From: SB11 sp965249955
GTDB taxonomy: Bacteria > Bacteroidota > Bacteroidia > UBA8524
DNA: 64,000 bases
Assembly (NCBI GenBank): GCA_965249955.1
Contig: OZ252261.1
Span: forward strand, 3,100,001-3,164,000
Direction: 5' to 3'
The notes under the pieces were generated by a model. That model did not search any database, was not told the origin of the DNA, and worked only from the letters and a program-made list of their open reading frames with translations. Position numbers and translations under genes: made by a program. Positions 26,113-34,053 of the stretch are shown in pieces. How positions within the stretch are numbered: position 1 is the first letter of the stretch; every line of letters begins with the position of its first letter.

Positions 26113-26202
26113 TATTTGTTTTTCCTCCTAATCGGTTTGAAGGTTTGCTATGGCTGGATATTCGGAGCACCAAACTCTCCCTATTGCAAATGTGTTTTAT
26201 TT

Positions 26203-26385
26203 TTAATTCGTCCAAGGCTCTTTATCTGAAGCAAACACGAATTTTTCACTTTCAAATATATATAAGCCTTGCCAAGTACCACACCAAATTTGCTGTTTGT
26301 TACTAATCTGTAGTAAATGTGGGGGGTGTGCCCCAGCTTTAATAATAACAGCCGCAAAAAGTAGAGTAAAGATGCATTTTACCAT
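26203..26385 (-). pseudogene. Truncated start of a propeller protein (remnant)
   Basis: The frame of 60 codons begins with a signal peptide (MVKCIFTLLFAAVIIKAGA), followed by one propeller-like blade start (QIWCGTWQGLYIF). It stops after KEPWTN. This looks like the 5' end of a two-component-regulator-propeller or ligand-binding protein whose rest is lost. No continuation is visible in any frame downstream. It could also be a genuine small secreted protein. Confidence 0.45.
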
Positions 26386-26592
26386 AGAATTAATATTTTT
26401 AAGTAATAGAATGCGTAAGTTAACTTGCAAATGTTGAGCCAATTCACTCATTGGGTGGTTAGAAATATATAAAAAGTGAAGAGTTAAATAAAACCTGATG
26501 CACTAGTTTAAAACCATAATTAAAAAAAAGCGCGTTATTTTATGTATTTTTGCAGAACTCTTCTATTTAGCCATCGAAAAAAATTAAACAAG

Positions 26593-26616
26593 ATGGCGAA
26601 TAAGGATGAGCAATAA
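26593..26616 (+). other. Short upstream ORF before the CSD gene
   Basis: An ATG-led frame of seven codons (MANKDEQ) ends 5 nt before the ATG of the cold-shock domain gene. It may couple translation in the leader. Support is only positional. Confidence 0.3.
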
Positions 26617-26621
26617 ACAAT

Positions 26622-27077
26622 ATGGGTAAATCACAAGAAACGTTCAGCAAAAAGGGAAACGAGAAAAAAAAATTACAGAAGCGTAAAGATAAGCAAGAGA
26701 AGAGAGAGCTTAGGCAAGCCAATAATAACAAAGGTAAAGGCCTTGATGAAATGCTTGCTTATGTTGATGAAAACGGTAACATTACCAACACCCCTCCCGA
26801 TCCAAACAAGAAAAAAGTAATCAACTCTGAGGATATTGTTCTTGGCGCACATAGGCAAGACAACGAGGAAACTCCTGATGTAGATAGAAAAGGTATAGTT
26901 ACCTTCTTTAACGAATCAAAAGGTTACGGTTTTATAAAAGACGATGTATCAAAAGAGAGTGTGTTTGTACACATTAACAGTGTTAAAACGCCAATAAAAG
27001 ATAATGATAAAGTAACTTTTAAGGTTGAAAAAGGCCCTAAAGGACTTAATGCGGTTGGTGTTGAGGTTGTAAAATAA
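26622..27077 (+). CDS. Cold-shock-domain protein with basic N-terminal extension
   Basis: The protein has 151 residues. The first 50 are highly charged and basic (KKLQKRKDKQEKRELRQAN) and probably disordered. A linker follows, then a cold-shock domain (about 88-150) with KGYGFI and VFVHINS motifs. Such extended CSD proteins are known in Bacteroidota; the basic arm would add RNA affinity. It is closed by a terminator at 27112, so it is separate from the DEAD-box gene, but the three genes form a cold-shock cluster. Confidence 0.88.
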   Translation: MGKSQETFSKKGNEKKKLQKRKDKQEKRELRQANNNKGKGLDEMLAYVDENGNITNTPPDPNKKKVINSEDIVLGAHRQDNEETPDVDRKGIVTFFNESKGYGFIKDDVSKESVFVHINSVKTPIKDNDKVTFKVEKGPKGLNAVGVEVVK

Positions 27078-27111
27078 CTATAAAACACTGATTTTTAAAT
27101 GCTAAGAAAGT

Positions 27112-27149
27112 AAAAAAAGGTTTTCAATAAAAATGAAAACCTTTTTTTG
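27112..27149 (+). terminator. Terminator of the CSD gene
   Basis: The stem AAAAAGGTTTTCA/TGAAAACCTTTTT ends in a run of T. Confidence 0.85.
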
Positions 27150-27163
27150 TCTATAAATAGTTG

Positions 27164-27171
27164 TACCTTTG
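27164..27171 (+). promoter_or_regulatory. -7 box of the DEAD-box helicase gene
   Basis: TACCTTTG fits TAnnTTTG. A TTTG at 27146-27149 sits only 14 bp upstream, shorter than usual. The leader would be about 125 nt, as for other cold-induced mRNAs. Confidence 0.5.
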
Positions 27172-27304
27172 CACAACTTCTTTAGAAGATTGTATTCTCA
27201 ATCCGCTTGTATATCACAACAATACACACGAATAAATTTTACACTTTTCTTTAAAAGCCGATTAAAGGCCACTTAGGCATTTGGTCAACTTTTTAAAACA
27301 TATA

Positions 27305-28528
27305 ATGACTTTTTCAGAATTAAATTTAAGCGCTCCTATAATCAGCGTACTCAATAAAATTGGTTATACAATTCCCACACCTATTCAAAGCAAATCCATT
27401 CCATATATACTTCAAGGAAAAGATATTTTTGGCTGTGCACAAACCGGTACCGGAAAAACAGCAGCTTTTGCACTACCAATTCTTCAATTGCTTAGCGAAA
27501 ACGAAAAACTACGTAATACAAAAGGTATTAAGGCGCTAATATTAGCACCCACACGTGAGCTGGCATCGCAAATAAGTGAGAACATTACTGCATATAGTGC
27601 TAAACTAGATATTAAGCACACAGTTATATTTGGAGGTGTTTCACAACACACACAAGTAAATGCTTTAAGAAACGGTGTTGATATACTTATAGCAACTCCG
27701 GGTCGATTGCTTGATTTGATGCAACAAGGCATTGTAAAGCTAAATATGATACACTATTTGGTGTTGGATGAGGCTGATAGAATGCTTGATATGGGCTTTA
27801 TAAACGACATTAAAAAAGTAATAGCTAAACTTCCAATTCAAAGACAAACTGTATTTTTTTCAGCAACAGCATCGCCTGATATTATGCAGTTAGCACAAAC
27901 TCTTTTGCACGATCCTGTAAATGTGCAGGTAGCACCTGTGTCTTCAGCCGCAGGCCTTATCACACAATCAGTATATTATGTGAAAAAAGAGGATAAGAAA
28001 CTTTTGCTAAAACACCTTATTAACGAGCAAAACATTGAGCATGCTCTTGTTTTTACGCGTACTAAGCACGGCGCCGACAAGGTGGTGAAAGATCTTAAAC
28101 GCGATGGTATAACCGCAATGGCTATACATGGAAACAAATCTCAAAACGAACGTGTAAAAGCATTAAACCGCTTTAAAGATAAAAGTATACGTATGCTTAT
28201 AGCTACTGATGTGGCTTCGCGGGGTATAGATGTTGAAAAACTGGGACACGTTATAAACTTTGATATACCCGAGCAAGCCGAATCGTATGTACACAGAATT
28301 GGCCGTACAGGCAGAGCCGGTGAAAATGGTACAGCTATTTCTTTCTGTTCTCTGGATGAAATGGTATATTTGAAAGATATTCAGAAACTTATAAAGAACA
28401 ATATAGACGTAGAACGTACTCATCCTTACTCGCTAAGTGCAGAAATGCCAGTAGTGTCAAAAGCCAGACCATCAGTTGCAAAACCACATTTTGGAAAGAA
28501 AACACACCGCAGAAGGCGCGCAGTTTAA
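27305..28528 (+). CDS. DEAD-box RNA helicase (RhlE type)
   Basis: The 407-residue ATP-dependent RNA helicase shows all core motifs: Q motif region, AQTGTGKT (I), PTRELASQ (Ia), TPGRLLD (Ib), DEAD (II), SAT (III), VFTRTKHGADK (IV), TDVASRGIDV (V) and HRIGRTGRAG (VI). The C-terminus is short and basic (HFGKKTHRRRRAV), as in RhlE-like enzymes. The ATG at 27305 gives MTFSELNLSAPI, the usual family start; an earlier start at 27281 is unlikely. A cspA-type gene follows after 55 bp. It would unwind structured RNA at low temperature. Confidence 0.95.
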   Translation: MTFSELNLSAPIISVLNKIGYTIPTPIQSKSIPYILQGKDIFGCAQTGTGKTAAFALPILQLLSENEKLRNTKGIKALILAPTRELASQISENITAYSAKLDIKHTVIFGGVSQHTQVNALRNGVDILIATPGRLLDLMQQGIVKLNMIHYLVLDEADRMLDMGFINDIKKVIAKLPIQRQTVFFSATASPDIMQLAQTLLHDPVNVQVAPVSSAAGLITQSVYYVKKEDKKLLLKHLINEQNIEHALVFTRTKHGADKVVKDLKRDGITAMAIHGNKSQNERVKALNRFKDKSIRMLIATDVASRGIDVEKLGHVINFDIPEQAESYVHRIGRTGRAGENGTAISFCSLDEMVYLKDIQKLIKNNIDVERTHPYSLSAEMPVVSKARPSVAKPHFGKKTHRRRRAV

Positions 28529-28583
28529 TACCACCAACACTTCGAAAAAAATAAAACAAACACAATAATTAAATAACAATTTC

Positions 28584-28775
28584 ATGGAAAAAGGAACAGT
28601 AAAATTTTTTAATGACTCTAAAGGTTTCGGATTTATTAAAAGAGAAAACGGCGATGCCGACATTTTTGTACACGTATCAGAATGTTTAGAAGACATTCAA
28701 GAAAACGACGAAGTTGTTTTCACCGTTAAAGAATCACAAAAAGGACTTAACGCTACAGGTGTAAAAAGGGCTTAG
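28584..28775 (+). CDS. Cold-shock protein, CspA family
   Basis: The cold-shock domain of 63 residues has KGFGFI and DIFVHVS motifs, almost the same start (MEKGTVKFFNDSKGFGFI) as the protein at 10087. It follows the DEAD-box helicase and may be co-transcribed with it. It acts as an RNA chaperone. Confidence 0.95.
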   Translation: MEKGTVKFFNDSKGFGFIKRENGDADIFVHVSECLEDIQENDEVVFTVKESQKGLNATGVKRA

Positions 28776-28851
28776 TTTTGTTTGAGTTTGTAAGTTTACT
28801 TACTTCCTCAAAACAATATCCCAGTCTTATACTTAAGGTATAAAAATCTTG

Positions 28852-28884
28852 CAAAAGCTCGCTGAATTTCAGCGGGCTTTTGTA
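28852..28884 (+). terminator. Terminator of the cold-shock cluster
   Basis: CAAAAGCTCGCTGAA-TTTCAGCGGGCTTTTG forms a stem before a T-rich stretch. Confidence 0.7.
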
Positions 28885-28914
28885 GTTTTACGGGCTTTAT
28901 GCAGCAAATAAAAA

Positions 28915-29397
28915 ATGTCCGTAACACCTGAAATCAAAACCATAGCTTCAAAAAAGATAGTCGGTTTGCATATTACCACATCAAGTGCAAACAATACCAC
29001 ACCGGCTATGTGGCGGCAGTTTATGCCCCGCAGAAAAGAGATTACCAATACTATTTCTGATGAATTTATATCAATGCAAGTGTTTGATACCTCAATACCC
29101 TTTGCTGATTTTGATGCCAATACCCCGTTTACCAACTGGGCTGCTGTTGAAGTAAATAGTTTTAATGATGTACCATTGGGGATGGAAACGCATACTATAC
29201 AAGGTGGTAAGTATGCCGTGTATATGCACAAGGGAGATTTAAAAAAATATTTTGAAACCCGACAGTATATAATGTTTACTTGGCTGCCTCAAAATGGTTA
29301 CCAATTGGATGATAGGGAGTATTTTGAAATTTTAGATGAACGTTATAAAAATGGTCATCCCGAATCAGAAGAACAAGTTTGGATACCTATAAAATAA
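28915..29397 (+). CDS. GyrI-like small-molecule-binding domain protein
   Basis: The protein has 160 residues with the GyrI-like/AraC effector-binding fold. It starts PEIKTIASKKIVGLHITTS. It carries the typical FDTSIPFADFDANTPFTNWAAVEV strand region and HTIQGGKYAVYMHKGDL, then the YFEILDERY/EEQVWIPIK end. The family includes gyrase-inhibitor protein SbmC and many ligand-binding or hydrolase proteins. It stands alone, without a DNA-binding domain. The pentapeptide protein begins 13 bp downstream, another family known for gyrase protection. Confidence 0.88.
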   Translation: MSVTPEIKTIASKKIVGLHITTSSANNTTPAMWRQFMPRRKEITNTISDEFISMQVFDTSIPFADFDANTPFTNWAAVEVNSFNDVPLGMETHTIQGGKYAVYMHKGDLKKYFETRQYIMFTWLPQNGYQLDDREYFEILDERYKNGHPESEEQVWIPIK

Positions 29398-29410
29398 GTA
29401 AGATAGGAAG

Positions 29411-29980
29411 ATGAGCAGCGTTTTTGAAAATGAGCAATACGAAGGTATAAACTATACCACTACTGAAATTTATGGAAGCGAATACGATAATTGCACTTTT
29501 GTAAACTGCAATTTTGAAGGTACAGATTTATCAAGCATTGTGTTTGGCGAATGTAAGTTTACCAATTGTAACCTTAGCAATGCTAAATTAAAAAATACAG
29601 GGCTTAAAGATGTTGATTTTGAGGCGTGTAAGCTTTTGGGGTTAAATTTTGGGGCGTGTAACCCCTTTTTGTTAGAGATGAAATTTGCCGATTGCGATAT
29701 TAGCTTTGCATCGTTTTATAAGCTGAAACTTAAAAATACAAAGTTTAACAGCTGTAAACTTTGTGAAACTGATTTTGTGGATGCTGACCTTACCAATAGC
29801 CTTTTTGACAATTGCGATTTATTGGGGGCTATATTTGAAAACACTATTTTAGAAAAGGCTAACCTTAGTACTTCGGTTAATTTTATTATCGATCCTGAGA
29901 AAAATAAGCTTAAAAAAGCTAAGTTTTCTCAACAAACTTTATCGGGCTTATTGGCTAAATACAATATCGAAGTGGTATGA
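29411..29980 (+). CDS. Pentapeptide-repeat protein (McbG/Qnr-like)
   Basis: The protein has 189 residues made almost wholly of A(D/N)LxX-type repeats (CTFVNCNFEGTDLSSIVFG, CKFTNCNLSNAKLKNTGLKD, and so on), forming a right-handed quadrilateral beta helix. A break with a loop (GACNPFLLEMKFADC) at about residue 87 splits it in two parts, as in Qnr and McbG. Such proteins can mimic DNA and protect gyrase, but most have no known role. It follows the GyrI-like gene after 13 bp, so they form an operon. Confidence 0.88.
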   Translation: MSSVFENEQYEGINYTTTEIYGSEYDNCTFVNCNFEGTDLSSIVFGECKFTNCNLSNAKLKNTGLKDVDFEACKLLGLNFGACNPFLLEMKFADCDISFASFYKLKLKNTKFNSCKLCETDFVDADLTNSLFDNCDLLGAIFENTILEKANLSTSVNFIIDPEKNKLKKAKFSQQTLSGLLAKYNIEVV

Positions 29981-30002
29981 GAAAATAAATAAATTTTGAA
30001 AT

Positions 30003-30021
30003 GTAAAAGAAGTACTTTTAC
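30003..30021 (+). promoter_or_regulatory. Inverted repeat before the Rrf2 gene
   Basis: GTAAAAG-AAGTA-CTTTTAC is a perfect inverted repeat lying 30 bp before the ATG at 30052. A second shared element, AATATATAG with AT flanks (30042-30050), recurs as AATATATAG (30508-30516) before the next gene. Either may be the Rrf2 operator. Confidence 0.45.
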
Positions 30022-30051
30022 TTTGTATTCTTAATATCTCGAATATATAGT

Positions 30052-30474
30052 ATGAGTTATTCATTATCATTTTCAAAGTCAGTACTAGTAGTTATTTTTA
30101 TTGCTGACAAGGTGAGGCAAGGCACGTTTGAGTTTTTGTCGACCAAGATGATAGCTGAAGTTTTGGATATACCCAAACCTACATTGGTAAAGATATTATT
30201 AAGCCTTAGTACTGCGGGTATAATTGAAACTAGGGAGGGAAAGCAAGGTGGTGTACGCTTGGCCAAAAAGCCTTCGCAAATTACTGTTTTAGATATTTTT
30301 AAAGCCTTAGAAGAAGGGAAACCACTTTTTTATACCGACTTTGATATTTTGGCAAAAGGCAAAAGACCTGATAATGCTAAAAAGAATATAAAAACGATTT
30401 TACTTAATGCCGAAACCCAGATGAGAAATGCTTTACGTATGAAAACAATTGAAGAAATTTTAGACGAGATGTAA
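30052..30474 (+). CDS. Rrf2 family transcriptional regulator
   Basis: The protein has 140 residues. An N-terminal winged helix (SFSKSVLVVIFIADKV...STKMIAEVLDIPKPTLVKILLSLSTAGIIETREGKQGGVRLAK) has the Rrf2 signature GGVRLAK. No CxxxxC iron-sulfur ligands are visible in the usual C-terminal positions, so it is unlikely to be an IscR/NsrR-type cluster sensor. The outer-membrane gene follows after 65 bp and is the obvious target. Confidence 0.88.
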   Translation: MSYSLSFSKSVLVVIFIADKVRQGTFEFLSTKMIAEVLDIPKPTLVKILLSLSTAGIIETREGKQGGVRLAKKPSQITVLDIFKALEEGKPLFYTDFDILAKGKRPDNAKKNIKTILLNAETQMRNALRMKTIEEILDEM

Positions 30475-30539
30475 AGACTATTTTTTTGCCTATAACTAAA
30501 TATACAAAATATATAGAATATTAATTAGATTAAGTAAAG

Positions 30540-31142
30540 ATGAAAACAAAAATCATAACAATGCTAGTAACCATAGCGCTTATGGTAGCTACAAATTTTA
30601 CAGCTTTGGGTCAACAAACTGCACAAAACACAGCCAAAGCAGAACTATCGGTAGAGGTAGACCCTTCTACTTTTGTATTTAGGGGCTACGGGGTTCACAT
30701 ACGCTATAAGCCCAAAAACTGCAACCATTTGTTGCTTGGGGTAGGGGCTTATGCAATGGATATGCCTAAGATGTTGATAGATATGAATAGCAATAACAAA
30801 AACAAAGGTTGGGCTGTGCGTATAAACAATGCGGTAGGTTTATTTGCTGAGCATCATTTTAGCGAAGTAAACAAAAAATGGTTTGTGGGTTTGCAAGCAG
30901 GTGTACAGCAGTTTAAAATATCGAACGATTTTGAAACCGATAACCAAAAATATACCAACGGTTTGGCTTTGGTGTACGGTGGTTATACTTGGCAACCTTG
31001 GCAAAGCGGTTTTTATATTAAACCTTGGGCAGGGGTGGGCTATACATCAAAAATTGGTGGTAGTAGCAGTTTGGGTACAAAAAAATACGATATAGCCCCA
31101 ATAACTATGTTTGCTACTTTGCACTTAGGCTATACTTTTTAA
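30540..31142 (+). CDS. Small outer-membrane beta-barrel protein
   Basis: The exported protein has 200 residues and a signal peptide (MKTKIITMLVTIALMVATNFTALGQ). Alternating strands with aromatic ends follow (VGLQAGVQQFKI, GGYTWQPWQSGFYIKPWAGVGYT) and a terminal LHLGYTF. This fits an 8-strand barrel. Likely controlled by the Rrf2 regulator just upstream. Function is unknown. A bidirectional terminator lies 20 bp downstream. Confidence 0.7.
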   Translation: MKTKIITMLVTIALMVATNFTALGQQTAQNTAKAELSVEVDPSTFVFRGYGVHIRYKPKNCNHLLLGVGAYAMDMPKMLIDMNSNNKNKGWAVRINNAVGLFAEHHFSEVNKKWFVGLQAGVQQFKISNDFETDNQKYTNGLALVYGGYTWQPWQSGFYIKPWAGVGYTSKIGGSSSLGTKKYDIAPITMFATLHLGYTF

Positions 31143-31162
31143 CCTACTGTTAGATATATAGG

Positions 31163-31204
31163 AAGCAAAAAGCCCTATGAAAATTTTCATAGGGCTTTTG
31201 CTTT
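31163..31204. terminator. Bidirectional terminator
   Basis: AAGCAAAAAGCCCTATGAAAA and its complement form a long symmetric stem between converging genes. Confidence 0.85.
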
Positions 31205-31227
31205 ATAATTTTACTTTAAAAGAAACT

Positions 31228-32790
31228 TTATTCATCAGGGTTTGATTGCCATTTGCGGACTAAAGGGATAAACACAAAAAATACAAGAACAATTACTAGT
31301 GCTATGTTTACACTATTTATCAATACCCAATGGGTATCAATCCAGTGGTTTATTTGGCAGTTTATTGTTGCTTTTAGTTCAGCCTTGTAGCAATCTTTGT
31401 TAGTAGTTGAATCTATAAAAACAAAAATAAGCGGCAGCACAAAAGGCATAAACCACAAAATCCAATTGTATGCAATACCTGCTAAAAGTTTTTTCTTGCG
31501 GTTTACTATTTGTACTACACCTATAACAAAAATTAGTAGCCAAATAAAAACAAGAAGCATAGGAAACTCTTTATTTAATCCCAGTCCCACACCAATTAAT
31601 GCCAATAGTATAGCCCACAATCCTATACCTATTAAACTCAAAAACCAATGTTTTAAGCGAGTTACTCTAAAACTAAACAGTAGTATGGTCATACCCAAGG
31701 CGTAGTATATCCAAACAATAAATAAGATAATATTCCAAAAGCCATTTCGTACAGAATCTATTTGTTGTAAGGCATCTTTTAAGTTACCCATTTCAATAAA
31801 ACTGTATGTTTTTAGATAGTTTCTTACCTGTTCGTCATAGTCGTCATTATATTCATCATAATCATACTCTCTACGATAATCTGTGCTATCAACATAGTAG
31901 CGATATAAAGTGTTTCTAACAGTAAATGCGCTATCGTTAAAGCACTCTTTTACTTGATCTTTAGGATTGAAATTATAAGTAACTCCATACGTATCACATA
32001 TAGCCAATAAGCGAACAAACAACTGTTGCAAAGAGTCTTTTTTACTCTTCTTTAGCCAATCGTGGGCTATTTTATTTAGCTCTACTTCATTCAGCAAGAG
32101 CCCCTCTTTTATGGTATTATAAAACTCTACCTCAAGTTTACAATAGTGTAAATAGCTGTGTGGGTCGTCAATCATTTTAGCTTTTTCCCTTGCAGCATCT
32201 CGTTCAGCCTGTTTTCTTCTGCTATACTCACGCCTTTCTGTTGGGGTAAGAGTTTTTTCGTATTCTGTTTCAATTGAATCTCTAACTCTGCGTGCTTCAA
32301 TCGAATCGCAACATCCGTTGGCGTTAAAATCAGAATAATCAAAAGCAATAAAATGCGCTGAAAGGTTTACCACTTTCGACTCTTCAATAAGGTTAATATC
32401 ATTAGTTTTTAAGTCAACATTATCATACAAACCTTGCTTATAGCTAAGGAAAAAAGTAGCCGACGAAAAGAATACGGTAAAAATTAGCACAAACTCCTTA
32501 AACATATAGCCTCGCCCTAATGTATAGAACGATTTGAAGGGATTGTTACGTAAATAAAACACCAGCCAAATAATGATAAACAGTGCACTAATAAGTACAC
32601 TTAACATTACTACTGAGTCTTCTTTAAAATGGTAATACTGCCATAGCTCATCAATGCTTATGGGGTAAATAAAACCAGCCAAATAAAATAATACATGAAT
32701 AATGATAGCAAGGGGAATAACAAACACAGCTTTTGTATTCCACAACAAAGGGTATTTGCTTATAAGTATATTGTTAATTTTTTTAAACAT
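31228..32790 (-). CDS. Large integral membrane protein, partner of the ABC ATPase
   Basis: The protein has 520 residues and about eight predicted membrane helices: three near the N-terminus (about 20-120) and five after residue 350. Between them lies a soluble, strongly charged region of over 200 residues with long helices (ERREYSRRKQAERDAAREKAK) and DYDEYNDDYDEQ. It starts 17 bp after the ABC ATPase and thus likely acts as its membrane subunit. I do not recognise a named permease family; a relation to ABC-2-type proteins is possible. Confidence 0.7.
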   Translation of the reverse strand: MFKKINNILISKYPLLWNTKAVFVIPLAIIIHVLFYLAGFIYPISIDELWQYYHFKEDSVVMLSVLISALFIIIWLVFYLRNNPFKSFYTLGRGYMFKEFVLIFTVFFSSATFFLSYKQGLYDNVDLKTNDINLIEESKVVNLSAHFIAFDYSDFNANGCCDSIEARRVRDSIETEYEKTLTPTERREYSRRKQAERDAAREKAKMIDDPHSYLHYCKLEVEFYNTIKEGLLLNEVELNKIAHDWLKKSKKDSLQQLFVRLLAICDTYGVTYNFNPKDQVKECFNDSAFTVRNTLYRYYVDSTDYRREYDYDEYNDDYDEQVRNYLKTYSFIEMGNLKDALQQIDSVRNGFWNIILFIVWIYYALGMTILLFSFRVTRLKHWFLSLIGIGLWAILLALIGVGLGLNKEFPMLLVFIWLLIFVIGVVQIVNRKKKLLAGIAYNWILWFMPFVLPLIFVFIDSTTNKDCYKAELKATINCQINHWIDTHWVLINSVNIALVIVLVFFVFIPLVRKWQSNPDE

Positions 32791-32807
32791 TGTATGCTCT
32801 CCCCTAA

Positions 32808-33983
32808 TTAGTTAATAAAAAACCTGCGCGACGATTGTGAAATATTTCTTAAATAATTTGGCTCAAGTTGCTTTGCTGCCAATGCTTGCAATACTGCCGA
32901 TACCTTTGTGCCTTCATCAAAATGCAAAAGATATACGCCACCGTTGTATTGTATTTTTTGTAGAGGAAGAGTAGTAAAAGCAGCCGCAAGTGCATCGCGG
33001 TTATTGTTTATCTCCAGTTCTATTATCAGTGCTGATTTTTCAACAGTCTGTTCAACCTCAGTTGGGGTGTTGTTTTGGTACTGAGGTATTCCGTTTTTAA
33101 TAAATATGATGTCGTTTGATACTTTTTCTACCTCGTATATATGTTGCGAACTTAGTATCATACCAAAAGGCATGGTGATGGAGTTGGCCATAAACTTCAA
33201 ATCTTGCAGTATAGTTTGCTGTGATACTATATCCAAATTGGCAAGTGGTTCATCCAACAACAAAATTTTTGGCTGGCGCAGCAGTGTTTTAGCCAACTCA
33301 AAACGTGTACGATAACCCGATGATATTCTGTTCCACGTAAGATGTCTAAACGGCCGTAAACCCAAACGTGCTATCATAATATCAGCCCATAAATGTCCGT
33401 CGGAGCCTTTAATACCATAGTAAGGCAGCACAAAACGCAAATTATCCATTAATGTTCCGTGCCAGCGGGGTATACGTTGTTCAATATATATTAGCTTAGT
33501 TTTTAGTTGGTACTGCTCTTTGTGTTGTTGTGCAAAATGGTATTCAATACCTCCGGTATCAGGTAGCAACTCGGCAGCTAGTAAGCGTAAAAGGGTAGTT
33601 TTACCGTTTCCGTTTTCGCCCACCAAACCCACTATTTGCTTTTCGCTAAGGCTAAAAGCTAGGTCTTTAATTTTAAACCCACTTTTTCTATAAGTTTTGC
33701 CTACATTATTTACTGTAAGTATTTTATCAGCAGGCCGCTCATTAACAGCTACACCCACATTGCGTATCTTTTCCAATAGCTCAATAGCACGTGCAGTATT
33801 TATAGCGTCATCAGTATTGTTAATATCCTCAAGCCACTCGTAATAGCTAAGTGTTTCCCTAAAGATATCAGGATTTTGGGTTTCAATAGCACAATCAGTA
33901 AGCCGGCGCAACCCCAATGCAGTATCACCCGATGTAAAACTGGCGTGCACCTCTTGCAAGTGTGCATTAAAAAGTGTGTTCAT
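32808..33983 (-). CDS. ABC transporter ATP-binding protein with N-terminal helical extension
   Basis: The ATPase has 391 residues. The first 90 are helical (TPR-like in spacing: ALGLRRLTDCAIETQN). The ATPase domain follows with Walker A GENGNGKTTLL (about 119-129) and Walker B ILLLDEPLANLD. The signature is SSGYRTRFELAKTL instead of LSGGQ. A C-terminal regulatory part of about 80 residues ends it. It is probably co-transcribed with the membrane gene downstream, and maybe with the PAS protein 70 bp upstream. Confidence 0.85.
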   Translation of the reverse strand: MNTLFNAHLQEVHASFTSGDTALGLRRLTDCAIETQNPDIFRETLSYYEWLEDINNTDDAINTARAIELLEKIRNVGVAVNERPADKILTVNNVGKTYRKSGFKIKDLAFSLSEKQIVGLVGENGNGKTTLLRLLAAELLPDTGGIEYHFAQQHKEQYQLKTKLIYIEQRIPRWHGTLMDNLRFVLPYYGIKGSDGHLWADIMIARLGLRPFRHLTWNRISSGYRTRFELAKTLLRQPKILLLDEPLANLDIVSQQTILQDLKFMANSITMPFGMILSSQHIYEVEKVSNDIIFIKNGIPQYQNNTPTEVEQTVEKSALIIELEINNNRDALAAAFTTLPLQKIQYNGGVYLLHFDEGTKVSAVLQALAAKQLEPNYLRNISQSSRRFFIN

Positions 33984-34053
33984 AGGTTCTCAAGATAAAA
34001 ACTATTTAGCTATATATCAGCTACATTGCTTTTGTATACGAAAATAAAAAGGG

